A stretch of DNA of 64,000 nucleotides. Source: Nitrosomonadales bacterium. GTDB lineage: Bacteria; Pseudomonadota; Gammaproteobacteria; Burkholderiales; Gallionellaceae. Below the pieces are notes generated by a model. That model saw nothing but the letters and a program-made list of their open reading frames with translations, did no database searches and was not told the origin of the DNA. Positions within the stretch are counted from its first letter, which is position 1; each line of letters starts with the position of its first letter. This document shows positions 37,500 through 46,160 of the stretch, piece after piece. The stretch is taken from NCBI GenBank assembly GCA_023259055.1, contig JAHFQZ010000002.1, positions 62,001 through 126,000 of the forward strand, in the 5' to 3' direction. Made by a program: the position numbers and the translations under genes.

Positions 37500-37952
37500 T
37501 TGGAACTGATTCTGTGGCGGCATGCGGAAGCGGAAGATGGTGCGCCAGATCATGCGCGCGAACTCACCGCGAAAGGCGTCAAGCAAGCGGAGAAGATTGC
37601 AGCGTTTCTGCGCCAGCATTTGCCTGACGAGCACCGCGTTCTGGTCAGCCCGGCAACTCGCGCGCAGCAAACTGTTGCGGCGCTCACCGATCATTTCACG
37701 CTTGCACCCACCATCGCTCCCGGAGCTACCGCAAAAGCCGTATTGCATGCGGCACGCTGGCCGGATGCGGGCGGCACGGTGCTGGTAGTCGGACATCAAC
37801 CGACTCTGGGTGAGGTCGCGGCGCAATTGCTGGGCTGCAATGATTATTCGTTAAGCATCAAGAAAAGCGCGTTGTGGTGGTTCAGCCGCCGCGAGCGGGA
37901 AGGCGCGGCACAGATCACATTACGTCTGGTTATCACTCCGGATTTTTTGTAG
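37500..37952 (+). CDS. sixA: Phosphohistidine phosphatase SixA
   Basis: A 150-residue histidine phosphatase. The RHG signature reads LILWRHAEAEDGA, with the catalytic His in RHA and the second His in VVGHQPTLGEVA. SixA enzymes remove phosphate from His of Hpt domains or PTS proteins. The start is taken as the TTG at 37500, with GGAGGG four to five bases before it; an in-frame TTG at 37488 overlaps that site. It lies 27 bases before pap and probably shares its transcript. Confidence 0.88.
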   Translation: MELILWRHAEAEDGAPDHARELTAKGVKQAEKIAAFLRQHLPDEHRVLVSPATRAQQTVAALTDHFTLAPTIAPGATAKAVLHAARWPDAGGTVLVVGHQPTLGEVAAQLLGCNDYSLSIKKSALWWFSRREREGAAQITLRLVITPDFL

Positions 37953-37979
37953 GGTTTATTTTTAAATTGGGGGGTTATC

Positions 37980-39470
37980 ATGTTTGAATCAGCCGAACTC
38001 GGTCACAAAATAGATAAAGCCACCTACGATGCGGAAGTTCCCCAGTTGCGCGAGGCGTTGCTGGAGGCGCAGATGGATCTGGCAAAGCTGGCGAAATTCC
38101 CGGTCATTATTCTGGTTGGCGGCGTGGATGGCGCGGGACGCGGTGAAACCGTCAACCTGCTCAACGAATGGATGGATCCGCGCTTTATCCAGACTCACGG
38201 CATGGGCGAACCATCGGATGAAGAACTCGATCGCCCGATGATGTGGCGGTTCTGGCGCGAGCTGCCACCCAAGGGGAAAATCGGCGTATTTCTCGGCTCC
38301 TGGTACACCTGGCCGATACTCAACCGCGTGTTCGGGCGCACCAAAGCGGCCGATCTCGACCAAAGCCTCGAACGTGCGAAACGCCTGGAAAAGATGCTGG
38401 TGGATGAAGGCGCGTTGCTGCTCAAGTTCTGGCTGCATTTATCCAAGGAAAAGCAGGAAAAACGCCTGAAGATTCTTGAAAAAGATCCGAAGATTCGCTG
38501 GCGCGTCACCAAGCGCGACTGGGAACATTACAAAATGTACGACAAATTTCACGTTATAAGCGAAAGCGTGATGCGCCACACCAGTACAGCCGAAGCGCCG
38601 TGGACTATCGTCGAAGGATACGATGCGCGCTACCGCAGCCTGACCGTCGGCAAAGTCATTCTTGATGCCATCCGCAAGCGCCTGGAAGAAGCCGGCAAAA
38701 AAGCCTCGGAAGTTTCCGCGCCGCCACCGCTTCCCTCGATCGACAAGCTGCATATCCTGAAGACGCTGGACCTTACGCAAAAAATTGAGAAAAAAGAATT
38801 CCAGGCCGAGCTGGAAAAATACCAAGGCAAGCTCGCAATATTGACGCGTAGCCCGAAATTCAAAAATATCACCGTTATCGCGATGTTCGAAGGCAACGAT
38901 GCCGCAGGCAAGGGCGGCGCCATCCGCCGCATCACCGGCGCGCTGGATGCGCGCCAATACAACATCGTGCCGATAGCCGCGCCCACCGATGAAGAGCGCG
39001 CCCAGCCTTACCTCTGGCGTTTCTGGCGGCACATCCCGCGCCGCGGCAGGGTGACGATTTTTGACCGCTCATGGTATGGCCGCGTGCTGGTCGAGCGGGT
39101 TGAAGGATACTGCACAAAGGCCGACTGGATGCGAGCTTACAGCGAGATTAACGACTTTGAGGCGCAATTGGTACGCCACAATATCGTGGTGGTCAAATTC
39201 TGGCTCTCCATCAGCAAGGAAGAGCAACTCAAACGCTTCAAGGCACGCGAAAAGATCGGCTTCAAGCGTTTCAAGATCACCGAAGAGGACTGGCGCAACC
39301 GCAAGAAATGGGATGAATACGAGCATGCCGTGTGCGACATGGTGGATCGCACCAGCACCGAGATCGCCCCGTGGACGCTGGTAGAAGCCAACGACAAAAA
39401 CTTCGCGCGCATCAAGATACTGAAAACCCTGTGCCGACAAATTGAAGCGGCAATGAAGAAAAAACCGTAG
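37980..39470 (+). CDS. pap: Polyphosphate:AMP phosphotransferase (double PPK2 domain)
   Basis: A 496-residue enzyme making ADP from AMP and polyphosphate. It has two PPK2 domains in tandem. The C-terminal one carries an intact Walker A-like EGNDAAGKGGAIR and the lid DRSWYGRVLVERVEGY; the N-terminal one is degenerate (GGVDGAGRGETVN, GSWYTWPILNRVFG). Only the C-terminal half is expected to be catalytic, as in known PAP enzymes. The ATG at 37980 follows a G-rich stretch. With ppk and sixA it forms a polyphosphate/energy unit. Confidence 0.94.
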   Translation: MFESAELGHKIDKATYDAEVPQLREALLEAQMDLAKLAKFPVIILVGGVDGAGRGETVNLLNEWMDPRFIQTHGMGEPSDEELDRPMMWRFWRELPPKGKIGVFLGSWYTWPILNRVFGRTKAADLDQSLERAKRLEKMLVDEGALLLKFWLHLSKEKQEKRLKILEKDPKIRWRVTKRDWEHYKMYDKFHVISESVMRHTSTAEAPWTIVEGYDARYRSLTVGKVILDAIRKRLEEAGKKASEVSAPPPLPSIDKLHILKTLDLTQKIEKKEFQAELEKYQGKLAILTRSPKFKNITVIAMFEGNDAAGKGGAIRRITGALDARQYNIVPIAAPTDEERAQPYLWRFWRHIPRRGRVTIFDRSWYGRVLVERVEGYCTKADWMRAYSEINDFEAQLVRHNIVVVKFWLSISKEEQLKRFKAREKIGFKRFKITEEDWRNRKKWDEYEHAVCDMVDRTSTEIAPWTLVEANDKNFARIKILKTLCRQIEAAMKKKP

Positions 39471-39588
39471 CGATATCCGTTTTCGGTGAAATGCAATGCG
39501 GGACTCTTTGCTCCGCTTGTTCCATAGCGGAGGATGGCGGGAAAATCACAAGCGCGGCCTTTTCCATGAGGCAACCTGAAAAATCAGC

Positions 39589-39822
39589 TTACTTTCCTTG
39601 CATTGATTGCCCTGTCTTTTCCAGTGCTTTACCGCTTTGCTCCAGTGCCTTGCCGCCTTGCTCAAGCGTTTCGCTACCCAGGCGTTTGACATGGTCAGCC
39701 AGCGATTCTTTTTCAAACGGGTTGGAAAGCAGCGGTTTTTCGCGCCCGATGTTGACGCCCAGCGCCAAGCCGATGAGTACGCCGACCACCAGGCTAATAA
39801 GAACAGTTTTGAATTGCTTCAT
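39589..39822 (-). CDS. Small inner-membrane protein with amphipathic repeats
   Basis: A 77-residue protein with one N-terminal membrane helix (about residues 6-24, VLISLVVGVLIGLALGV) and a periplasmic or cytoplasmic tail of repeated KALEQSGKALEK-like units. The repeats suggest a helical, possibly coiled-coil, rod. The ATG follows a GGGGGATG stretch upstream, a strong ribosome binding site. Function is unknown. It is transcribed toward pap, so convergent with it. Confidence 0.55.
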   Translation of the reverse strand: MKQFKTVLISLVVGVLIGLALGVNIGREKPLLSNPFEKESLADHVKRLGSETLEQGGKALEQSGKALEKTGQSMQGK

Positions 39823-39955
39823 GGGTACATCCCCCGGTTAATTGCCGATTCGCTACGGATACAAATTCTATATCATCCTTCTGCATCTTGCCTGGTGATT
39901 GCCCGGTCTTTCCAAAATATTTTCTCCATAATTTCGCCAGTTACATGAAAACAAC

Positions 39956-40405
39956 ATGAATACAAATTTCTGGATTTACATTCTTGCGTTGGCGCTACTG
40001 ACAAGCGGATGCGCGACCACATCAGGCATCAATGAGTTTACCAGCGATGGTTGCAGCCTTTTCCCCGATGGCACCATGAACCACCGGTCGCTTTGGTGCG
40101 ACTGCTGTTTCAATCACGATATAGCTTATTGGCGTGGCGGCAGCGAGGACGAGAGAAAAGATGCCGACAAGACGCTCCATGCGTGCGTGCTTGAACACAC
40201 AGGAAATAAAGCGCTCGCCGAGATGATGTATGACGGTGTCAGGATTGGCGGAAGTGCCGCATTTCCGATGTGGTACCGCTGGGGTTATGGCTGGAATTAC
40301 GGCAGGGGATACAAGCAGCTCACAGAAGAAGAGCAGAAGCAGGCTGCCGACAAGCTTGAGGCATACAGGGAAACACACCATTCCGGATACTGCATCAAGC
40401 GTTGA
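39956..40405 (+). CDS. Lipoprotein with phospholipase A2-like CCxxHD motif
   Basis: A 149-residue protein with a lipobox (ALLTSGC, lipidated Cys19). The mature part contains LWCDCCFNHDIAYWRGG, which matches the Cys-Cys-x-x-His-Asp catalytic helix of secreted phospholipases A2, and further Cys (LHACVLEH, GYCIKR). It could hydrolyse lipids in the envelope or be a catalytic-site-like structural protein. There is no obvious partner gene. The motif and lipobox are clear; the enzymatic role is inference. Confidence 0.68.
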   Translation: MNTNFWIYILALALLTSGCATTSGINEFTSDGCSLFPDGTMNHRSLWCDCCFNHDIAYWRGGSEDERKDADKTLHACVLEHTGNKALAEMMYDGVRIGGSAAFPMWYRWGYGWNYGRGYKQLTEEEQKQAADKLEAYRETHHSGYCIKR

Positions 40406-40439
40406 TGCGATTTGTCCCGCTGGTGCGGTGAAACAAATG

Positions 40440-41057
40440 TTACCTTTGTTGGTTTGTATCGCGAGGCCGCTTCATCAGAAATTTTCCCGCCTGAATCAGG
40501 ATCGCGGCCAGTGCGTAGATCGCCACGAACGGGTCAAGCAGGTAATCCCAAAGGTTGCCGGACTCATACCAGCCGATTGACCAGGCGAGCGTGGCGAGAG
40601 CGATACACAGTGCAACCTGATGATACTTCCAGAACCATGCCGTCAATGCGACCAGCAACAGCACGGACACCATTTGCCAATTCCCATAGCCAAGGCGATA
40701 CGGATCAAATATGCCAAAACCCAGAGCCATCGGATACAAGATCAGCGCCGCCAGCGCGATCAACGCCAATAGCACGTAGCGTTGATTAAAATCTGCCGCT
40801 ACGCAAAGTGACCATGGCCTTGACAAGGCGCACCACAACAGCACCATCGAAGTGATGCTCAAATCGCCGGTTGCACCGCGCACGTAAGCAGCGAGCGGAA
40901 ATCCGCCGAACGGGATGAGCATCACCACAAATACAGTTCCTGTCACGATTGCCTGATAATGTTTGACGAGCCGCGTTACCCGTGGCAGCAGCAGCATGGA
41001 TGCCGCAATCGCGCTGGTCACGCTCGCCAGTCCGGTAATATCAGTTAGGTTTAGCAT
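40440..41057 (-). CDS. Polytopic membrane protein of the surface glycan operon, unknown function
   Basis: A 205-residue protein with about six membrane helices. The ATG at 41057 lies 17 bases inside the preceding sialidase-like gene, so the two are translationally coupled; a longer frame from 41108 would start further inside that gene and is less likely. I do not recognise a family. The last gene of a five-gene minus-strand operon, it may serve export or anchoring of the glycan made by the upstream enzymes. Confidence 0.6.
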   Translation of the reverse strand: MLNLTDITGLASVTSAIAASMLLLPRVTRLVKHYQAIVTGTVFVVMLIPFGGFPLAAYVRGATGDLSITSMVLLWCALSRPWSLCVAADFNQRYVLLALIALAALILYPMALGFGIFDPYRLGYGNWQMVSVLLLVALTAWFWKYHQVALCIALATLAWSIGWYESGNLWDYLLDPFVAIYALAAILIQAGKFLMKRPRDTNQQR

Positions 41058-42354
41058 CTGAAGTTTTTTCCAGGCTTTGGTCCAGCCAAGCGCGCGTAAA
41101 CCAGACATGTTTGATAAAGCTTCTGTTCCATGTGTAGACGAGGTGGAAGTCGCCGGTTCGCGTCTGGATCAGATAGGGGTAAGAGAATTCGAAACCGCAG
41201 CTTTGCGCCGTGCATTTATTGTGTTTGGCGGATTCCGCATACAACGTTGCGTCGGCGATGCCAGCCTCGGTCGCCCTGGCTAACTCTGCGGCGAGTTGCA
41301 CATAGTGCGACGGATCGGTGTTCTGTCCACGCTGGTCTTCCAGCTGATAAACAGTTTTCCAGGTGGCCCCGCCATCGCTGGAAATCACCAGCGACAGCGC
41401 ACCCCGGCCTTCTTCGGTATCATTAAGCGCCAGCAGGATTCGCCCGTCCGGCAACACCACACCGGAAACCGCTGCATCCGGATTAGCCAGCGCTGTCTTT
41501 GCCGGAACACTCCAGTGCTGCCCCGCATCTTCCGTCGCAGTAGCAATCACCCGCCTTGGGCTCGCGCCGGAATACCGCATCATCACAGTCGCCTGCTGTG
41601 GATTTTTAATCAGCATCACCGGTTGAAGCGTGACATTGCCGGAGCTGAGCCGCTGTTTGTCGACGATTTCGCCGCTGCCGGAAATGCGCAACAGCTCGCC
41701 GAATTTGTCGATGAATTCGTGATAGACGGGCAGCCCCAAGCTCCCATCGCTATAAAAAAACGGCGTGCCTTTGACCAGCGTGCTGATATTGAGGAATGGC
41801 GATGTAACCAGCCGTCGCGCCGGACTCCAGGTGGTGCCGTCATCCTTTGACGTGATGGCTGTGATTGAGCTGCCTGCCCACCCACCCAGAGATACGGTGA
41901 CATAAAACAGCCAGAGTGTTCCGTCCGCAGCTCGTTGCGCCACAGGGTTGCCGAGTTTTTTTACGTAGCGCAGCAGAGAGTGCTGAGTTTCTTCGCGGTT
42001 GGCGATGCTGCTTTCCATACCCCAGTGATTTTTTTCAGGATCGAACACCGCGCTGAATATCTCCACATCCTGTGCGCCCTCGCGGCTGCCCTGGAACCAG
42101 AAGGCACGGATACGACCATCGCTCAGCTCGACCAACGAGGCAGCATGAGTATGAATGTTGTGCTGGGTGGATGCGAAACGGGCACGGAAATCGGGCGCCG
42201 TGTTGCCGGGTTGAACCGCTACATCTGGTACCTGAAAAACTGCCGGCGACGGATGCCTGGTGACTTTGTAAAACGCCGCGGCAAAAGCAACCAGCACCAC
42301 GCAAAGAACCAGCGCATGGGGCGATCCTGACTGGCGAGCGGTAGACTTGAACAT
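41041..42354 (-). CDS. Sialidase-like BNR-repeat protein
   Basis: A 437-residue protein with an N-terminal membrane anchor or signal (about residues 12-32) and a six-bladed propeller of the sialidase BNR_2 type: DGRIRAFWFQGSREGAQDVEI, quoted as its landmark GSREGAQDVEI, and Asp-boxes SKDDGTTW, TEDAGQHW and SSDGGATW. The catalytic Arg triad and Tyr of true sialidases cannot be verified by eye. It could cleave or bind sialic-acid-like nonulosonates on surface glycans. The ATG at 42354 comes two bases after the GT39 stop. Confidence 0.75.
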   Translation of the reverse strand: MFKSTARQSGSPHALVLCVVLVAFAAAFYKVTRHPSPAVFQVPDVAVQPGNTAPDFRARFASTQHNIHTHAASLVELSDGRIRAFWFQGSREGAQDVEIFSAVFDPEKNHWGMESSIANREETQHSLLRYVKKLGNPVAQRAADGTLWLFYVTVSLGGWAGSSITAITSKDDGTTWSPARRLVTSPFLNISTLVKGTPFFYSDGSLGLPVYHEFIDKFGELLRISGSGEIVDKQRLSSGNVTLQPVMLIKNPQQATVMMRYSGASPRRVIATATEDAGQHWSVPAKTALANPDAAVSGVVLPDGRILLALNDTEEGRGALSLVISSDGGATWKTVYQLEDQRGQNTDPSHYVQLAAELARATEAGIADATLYAESAKHNKCTAQSCGFEFSYPYLIQTRTGDFHLVYTWNRSFIKHVWFTRAWLDQSLEKTSDAKPN

Positions 42355-42355
42355 A

Positions 42356-44098
42356 TCAGCGGCACATCTGGGCAAGCGTCTGCGGCGGCACGATTTTTTC
42401 GCCTGCCGGTGACTCCATCAATACTTCCCTGATGAAGAGGTTCTGAAACACCTTGCCCTCCAGGATCATTTGTTTTAGTTCTTCATTGCTTATGCGGCCA
42501 CGAATATCCAGTCGCTGGCCGATAATCTTGCACCCAGCGCAACCGCCGTTCTGTACAGTATCCCTCAAAGCCTGCCGCAGCGTAAACAACGGGTAGCGTC
42601 CCGCCAGCTCGATTGCAGTGAGGTTCTGATCCTCGCTATAACCATGAATTTCAGCACCCGGCAAAATGAACCTGTGGCCTTCGTCCTGGGCCCTGAAGTT
42701 GCACGGCACCCACACGTCCTTGCCGCTGGCATATCGCCGGGCATCTGCGCTGAAGTTTCCCAAGCCTCCATCGAATGGGCGCAGGAAGGCGGCGAAGCAC
42801 AACAGCGCCAGCAGAGCCACCAAGTTGACACCGAGGCGGGTAAGGCTGGGCGCTAACATTACAAAAAGCAGAAATAATGCTGTGCCCGCCGTCAGCAACC
42901 AGAATACCGGAGAGTACATCTGCGCTTCGGTTTGCAAACGCGCCGCCAGATAAACTATCCCAGCAATGACCGCACCCGCAGACACCAGCGTGGCGATGAA
43001 CACCTTGCGGCTGATGTGCTGCCAATTAAACGCGCATAGCAGCGCCACTGCTGGCATCGCTGCCAGCAGGTAGCGGCCCGAACGCTGGCTGGGCAGACTG
43101 AAACTCAGGAACATCGCAGCGATCCAGATCAACAGCAATTTCTCTTCGTGACTCAACCGGGCACGACGCTGGTAAATGACAACAAACATCGCGACCACCG
43201 GGAAGGTCAGCAGGCCCGCGTTGGTCAAAAATGCCAGCGTATAGCTCCAGATACTGGAACCACCCCAAAGCAGTTTCTCCAGATAGCTTGGGCCGTGAGG
43301 GTCGAACTTGCCGATGTTCTCGCCCACCACAAATTCTTTCCAGACCGCTTTCGGATGGGGGTCGAGCACGAACCACATCGCGAACATCGCAACGGCAATT
43401 GCAACGGGAATCGCGATCTTCAGTGCGTCCTGTTTGAGGAATTCCGCAACGCGGTATTGACGCTGATGCAGATACCACCCTGCCAAACCGAGCGTAACCG
43501 GCAGGCCCAGTGCAAATGACTTGTACAGAAAGCCGATGCCGATACTGACGCCGAACAGCAGAGGAATAACAAAACGCGACTCGAACGACTGCCGCCAATA
43601 CAGCAGCACGAAGAACGGCAGAAAGAGCCAGAATACCTCGGGAGGGTTGGTCAGGAACGGACGGCCAAAACGGTACGTGGTGAAGAAAGCAAGGAAGGTC
43701 AGCGCGGCGACAAAGCCGGTCTCAAGCTTTCGCGAGCCGCCGTTTATCCGGCCCGACAATTTCCATCCCAGCATGAACAGCATCGCCGCCGTCAGCAACG
43801 TGTAGATCACGCTCGGGTAGCGCAAATCCCATAGCGTCCAGTTCTTGCCCCAACCGGTCGATGCAATGCCTTGCCAGAACAGCAGCGGCGGCTTGGTATT
43901 GCGCATGTTGTCCATCTGCGACCGGAGTGGCAGCAACTCGCTGCTGACAGCGGTCAGCCGGGTAATCTGCTCGTACGGATATTCGTCGCCGTTCTTCGGG
44001 ATATGCTGGCTGTCGAGGCCGTAAAAATAAGTGATTACCGCCAACAGGCTGGCTATTACATACCATGCCAGACGCAAGTTGGATTCGGATAATTTCAT
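42356..44098 (-). CDS. GT39/ArnT-like membrane glycosyltransferase
   Basis: A 580-residue polytopic protein with about eleven membrane helices. The first periplasmic loop has the catalytic-type Asp-Glu (KNGDEYPYEQ, Asp38-Glu39) and later PPLLFWQG and RYPSVIYTLL, as in ArnT and protein mannosyltransferases, which move a sugar from a polyprenyl carrier onto lipid A or protein. The C-terminal periplasmic domain has a Cys pair (GGCAGCKIIG). The start overlaps the GtrA-like gene by four bases. The donor is probably the lipid-linked sugar flipped by that neighbour. Confidence 0.83.
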   Translation of the reverse strand: MKLSESNLRLAWYVIASLLAVITYFYGLDSQHIPKNGDEYPYEQITRLTAVSSELLPLRSQMDNMRNTKPPLLFWQGIASTGWGKNWTLWDLRYPSVIYTLLTAAMLFMLGWKLSGRINGGSRKLETGFVAALTFLAFFTTYRFGRPFLTNPPEVFWLFLPFFVLLYWRQSFESRFVIPLLFGVSIGIGFLYKSFALGLPVTLGLAGWYLHQRQYRVAEFLKQDALKIAIPVAIAVAMFAMWFVLDPHPKAVWKEFVVGENIGKFDPHGPSYLEKLLWGGSSIWSYTLAFLTNAGLLTFPVVAMFVVIYQRRARLSHEEKLLLIWIAAMFLSFSLPSQRSGRYLLAAMPAVALLCAFNWQHISRKVFIATLVSAGAVIAGIVYLAARLQTEAQMYSPVFWLLTAGTALFLLFVMLAPSLTRLGVNLVALLALLCFAAFLRPFDGGLGNFSADARRYASGKDVWVPCNFRAQDEGHRFILPGAEIHGYSEDQNLTAIELAGRYPLFTLRQALRDTVQNGGCAGCKIIGQRLDIRGRISNEELKQMILEGKVFQNLFIREVLMESPAGEKIVPPQTLAQMCR

Positions 44099-44622
44099 TT
44101 GCTGCCGGAATCCTCTTCAATTTCAGGCTCGGGCTCCGGAATAATGGGAAGCGCTATTTCTTCAATCGGTTTGTGGCTGCGGAACGTCCAGAAATTATTC
44201 ACCAGAAAATTGAACACGCTGGCCAGCACGATGGCCAGCGCATTGGCGATCAGGTAATACAAATAAATCACGAACAACTTGGTCAGGATCACCTGCAATA
44301 CGATGCCCACCCAGCACGCCAGCGCGTACTGGCCGAAATGCAGGACCAGATGTTTGTCGGGGTGATGCTTGCGGTCGCTCCATGTCCAGGCGCGGTTCCA
44401 GAAAAAGTTATTCACGGTCGCACAGAAAATTGCCATCGCCAGCGATACATTGAGCCGCATGTCAGGGGAGCTGATCGCCACGAACAGGAATTCCTGGCAA
44501 AGATACAGCACGACCAGATTGACCACGACACCGGATGCGCCCACGGCGCCGAATTTCATGAAACGTTTCCTGAAGAACCAGGCCGTCAGCGGATGCCCGA
44601 TAAATCTTGCCAGCAGCTTCAT
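44095..44622 (-). CDS. GtrA-family polyprenyl-sugar flippase
   Basis: A 175-residue protein with four membrane helices and the GtrA pattern (KFGAVGASGVVVNLVVLY, then NNFFWNRAWTWS and NFLVNNFWTF). GtrA proteins flip polyprenyl-phosphate-linked sugars for surface glycosylation. A C-terminal tail rich in Glu and Pro follows. Its start overlaps the GT9 gene and its stop overlaps the GT39 gene. No dolichol-phosphate-type synthase (GtrB) is next to it, so that enzyme must be elsewhere. Confidence 0.85.
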   Translation of the reverse strand: MKLLARFIGHPLTAWFFRKRFMKFGAVGASGVVVNLVVLYLCQEFLFVAISSPDMRLNVSLAMAIFCATVNNFFWNRAWTWSDRKHHPDKHLVLHFGQYALACWVGIVLQVILTKLFVIYLYYLIANALAIVLASVFNFLVNNFWTFRSHKPIEEIALPIIPEPEPEIEEDSGSK

Positions 44623-45839
44623 GCGGGTTTCCGATCCGGCGCTGCACCCAGCATCTCATGGGCCTTTGCCAGCACCTGGCCGACTGTGATTTGCTTCAGG
44701 CACTGGTTGTCGCCGTCGCATGGGGAGCTGCGGTGGTTATAGGCGGTAAGGCATGGCGAGCAGGGCAACGGCTGGTGAAAACAATATCCATTCGTCCCCA
44801 ATGGCTGGTAAAGCTGCGGCGTTTCCGGACCGAAGAAGGTGATCGTGGGCAGCGGCGTGAGCGCGGCAAATTGTCCGGGACCTCCATCATTGGTGACGAG
44901 CAACGAAGCGCGATGGAACAGCGCCAATAGTTGGCGCACCGATTTGGTATAGCCGGCAAGGTTGATGCAGCTGGCGCTTTGGCAATGATCGACGATAGTT
45001 TGCGCCAGCGGTATATCTCCCTTGAGGCCGGTGATCGCCACGGCATATCCTTCATCCAGGAAAGTTTTGCATAGCTGATGGTAGCTCTCCAGCGGCCACG
45101 CGCGTATCGGCAAGATGCCGCCGCTCGGGTAGACGAGCACCAGTTTTTTTTCTTTAACTGCGGGAAAGTCGCGGTGCAATTGCGCGGCGACCTGCTCCAG
45201 CTCTAGCGGCGCAAAAGCCAGTTGCGGCGGCTTGCAGGGATCGGGTTCGGGAATGAATTTGACGGGCGGCATCGAGACGGACTCAAGCGCCTCGACCATT
45301 GTCAGGAACTGGTGCGACAAATGCCGGTACGGGTTGTACATCACCGGGCGATTGATGAACGAGCCGCGGTACAGCCCTTCCTGGGTATGGCGATGAAATC
45401 CCACGCGCAGCGGCGACCCTGAGAGATACGAAAAGATGCTGCTGATGCGGGCGAATAATTCGCAATCGATTACCGCATCGATCTTGAGCACGCGCAGCGT
45501 ACGGATGGCTTTGAGGCTGTCCCTCACCAAACCGCCCAGCGAGCCGTCGTCCAGCGTCAGCACATTTTCCTCGGGAATCACCCCGAGCAGATCCAGCACT
45601 TCGCGGTTCTTGGCAAACATCAGGACATGTATGGAAGCCTCCGGATATTTTTGCTTCAGACGGGCAAACATCGGGTGTGCGAGTACCAGGCTGCCCATCT
45701 CGGAAAGCAGGATGATCAGAATCCTGCGCGGCGGTGAGCTGACCGTTGCATTGCCGCGAAAGCGATCCAGCAGGGAGAGCAACGCGCAAATCGGTACACC
45801 TGCATAACGGTCAACTGCGCGCTGGAATTTGAGGTTCAT
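44619..45839 (-). CDS. Glycosyltransferase family 9 (heptosyltransferase-like)
   Basis: A 406-residue GT-B enzyme. The first domain has ILIILLSEMGSLVLAHPMF, the second the nucleotide-sugar site VTNDGGPGQFAALTPLPTITFFGPETP (in parts), typical of GT9 (WaaC, WaaF, WaaQ). Cys-rich text near the end (CSPCLTAYNHRSSPC) is like that of WaaQ-type members. The ATG at 45839 is preferred over the longer frame. It is the first gene of the five-gene operon; the promoter should lie in 45840-46160. Confidence 0.86.
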   Translation of the reverse strand: MNLKFQRAVDRYAGVPICALLSLLDRFRGNATVSSPPRRILIILLSEMGSLVLAHPMFARLKQKYPEASIHVLMFAKNREVLDLLGVIPEENVLTLDDGSLGGLVRDSLKAIRTLRVLKIDAVIDCELFARISSIFSYLSGSPLRVGFHRHTQEGLYRGSFINRPVMYNPYRHLSHQFLTMVEALESVSMPPVKFIPEPDPCKPPQLAFAPLELEQVAAQLHRDFPAVKEKKLVLVYPSGGILPIRAWPLESYHQLCKTFLDEGYAVAITGLKGDIPLAQTIVDHCQSASCINLAGYTKSVRQLLALFHRASLLVTNDGGPGQFAALTPLPTITFFGPETPQLYQPLGTNGYCFHQPLPCSPCLTAYNHRSSPCDGDNQCLKQITVGQVLAKAHEMLGAAPDRKPA

Positions 45840-46160
45840 GTGGATCTGGAATCGGCTCTGAAATTGGAAAACGGTGGCTGATAGCTGCAAAACCAAAGAT
45901 GTGAGGTTATTTGTTTAACATCTTGATTTTTGTTTGTAGAGTCCGAATACACGGCATTGCCACGTTGGGTATTCTTGCCGATTCAACAAAGGCAAATTAT
46001 CTAGGATTTCAATCACCGAGGCAACCGGCTACCCGAAGCATTTCTGGAAACACAAAAAGCAACGCCTTGATGTTCCTCGAATAGTATGCCGGTTCGTTGT
46101 ACCATTCAGCCAGACTGATATCAGTCCAACTGATATTCCCCATAGTATCAAAGGGCGCAA
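45840..46160. other. Divergent spacer with a possible gene remnant and a palindromic operator-like site
   Basis: This 321-base gap separates the GT9 operon from the P-type ATPase. Reading the minus strand, 46140-46009 encodes ISLAEWYNEPAYYSRNIKAL and LFVFPEMLRVAGCLGD, which looks like the end of a real protein, but no intact gene continues upstream. The perfect palindrome ACTGATATCAGT at 46114-46125, with a second half site ACTGATAT at 46129-46136, lies 36 bases before the ATPase ATG and could be an operator. Otherwise nothing is seen. Confidence 0.3.

Noticed and set aside
46009..46075. Similarity of the minus-strand text TCGGTGATTG and RVAGCLGD to the end of the DUF3617 gene at 10.9 kb
   Set aside because: Shared stretch is only about 13 bases, with an insertion; too short to call a DUF3617 remnant.
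46000..46110. Minus-strand GGTAGCCGGTTGCC considered as a c-di-GMP (GEMM) riboswitch end
   Set aside because: The first half of the aptamer (the GCAAAGCC-type core and the GGCAAACC segment) is not found upstream.
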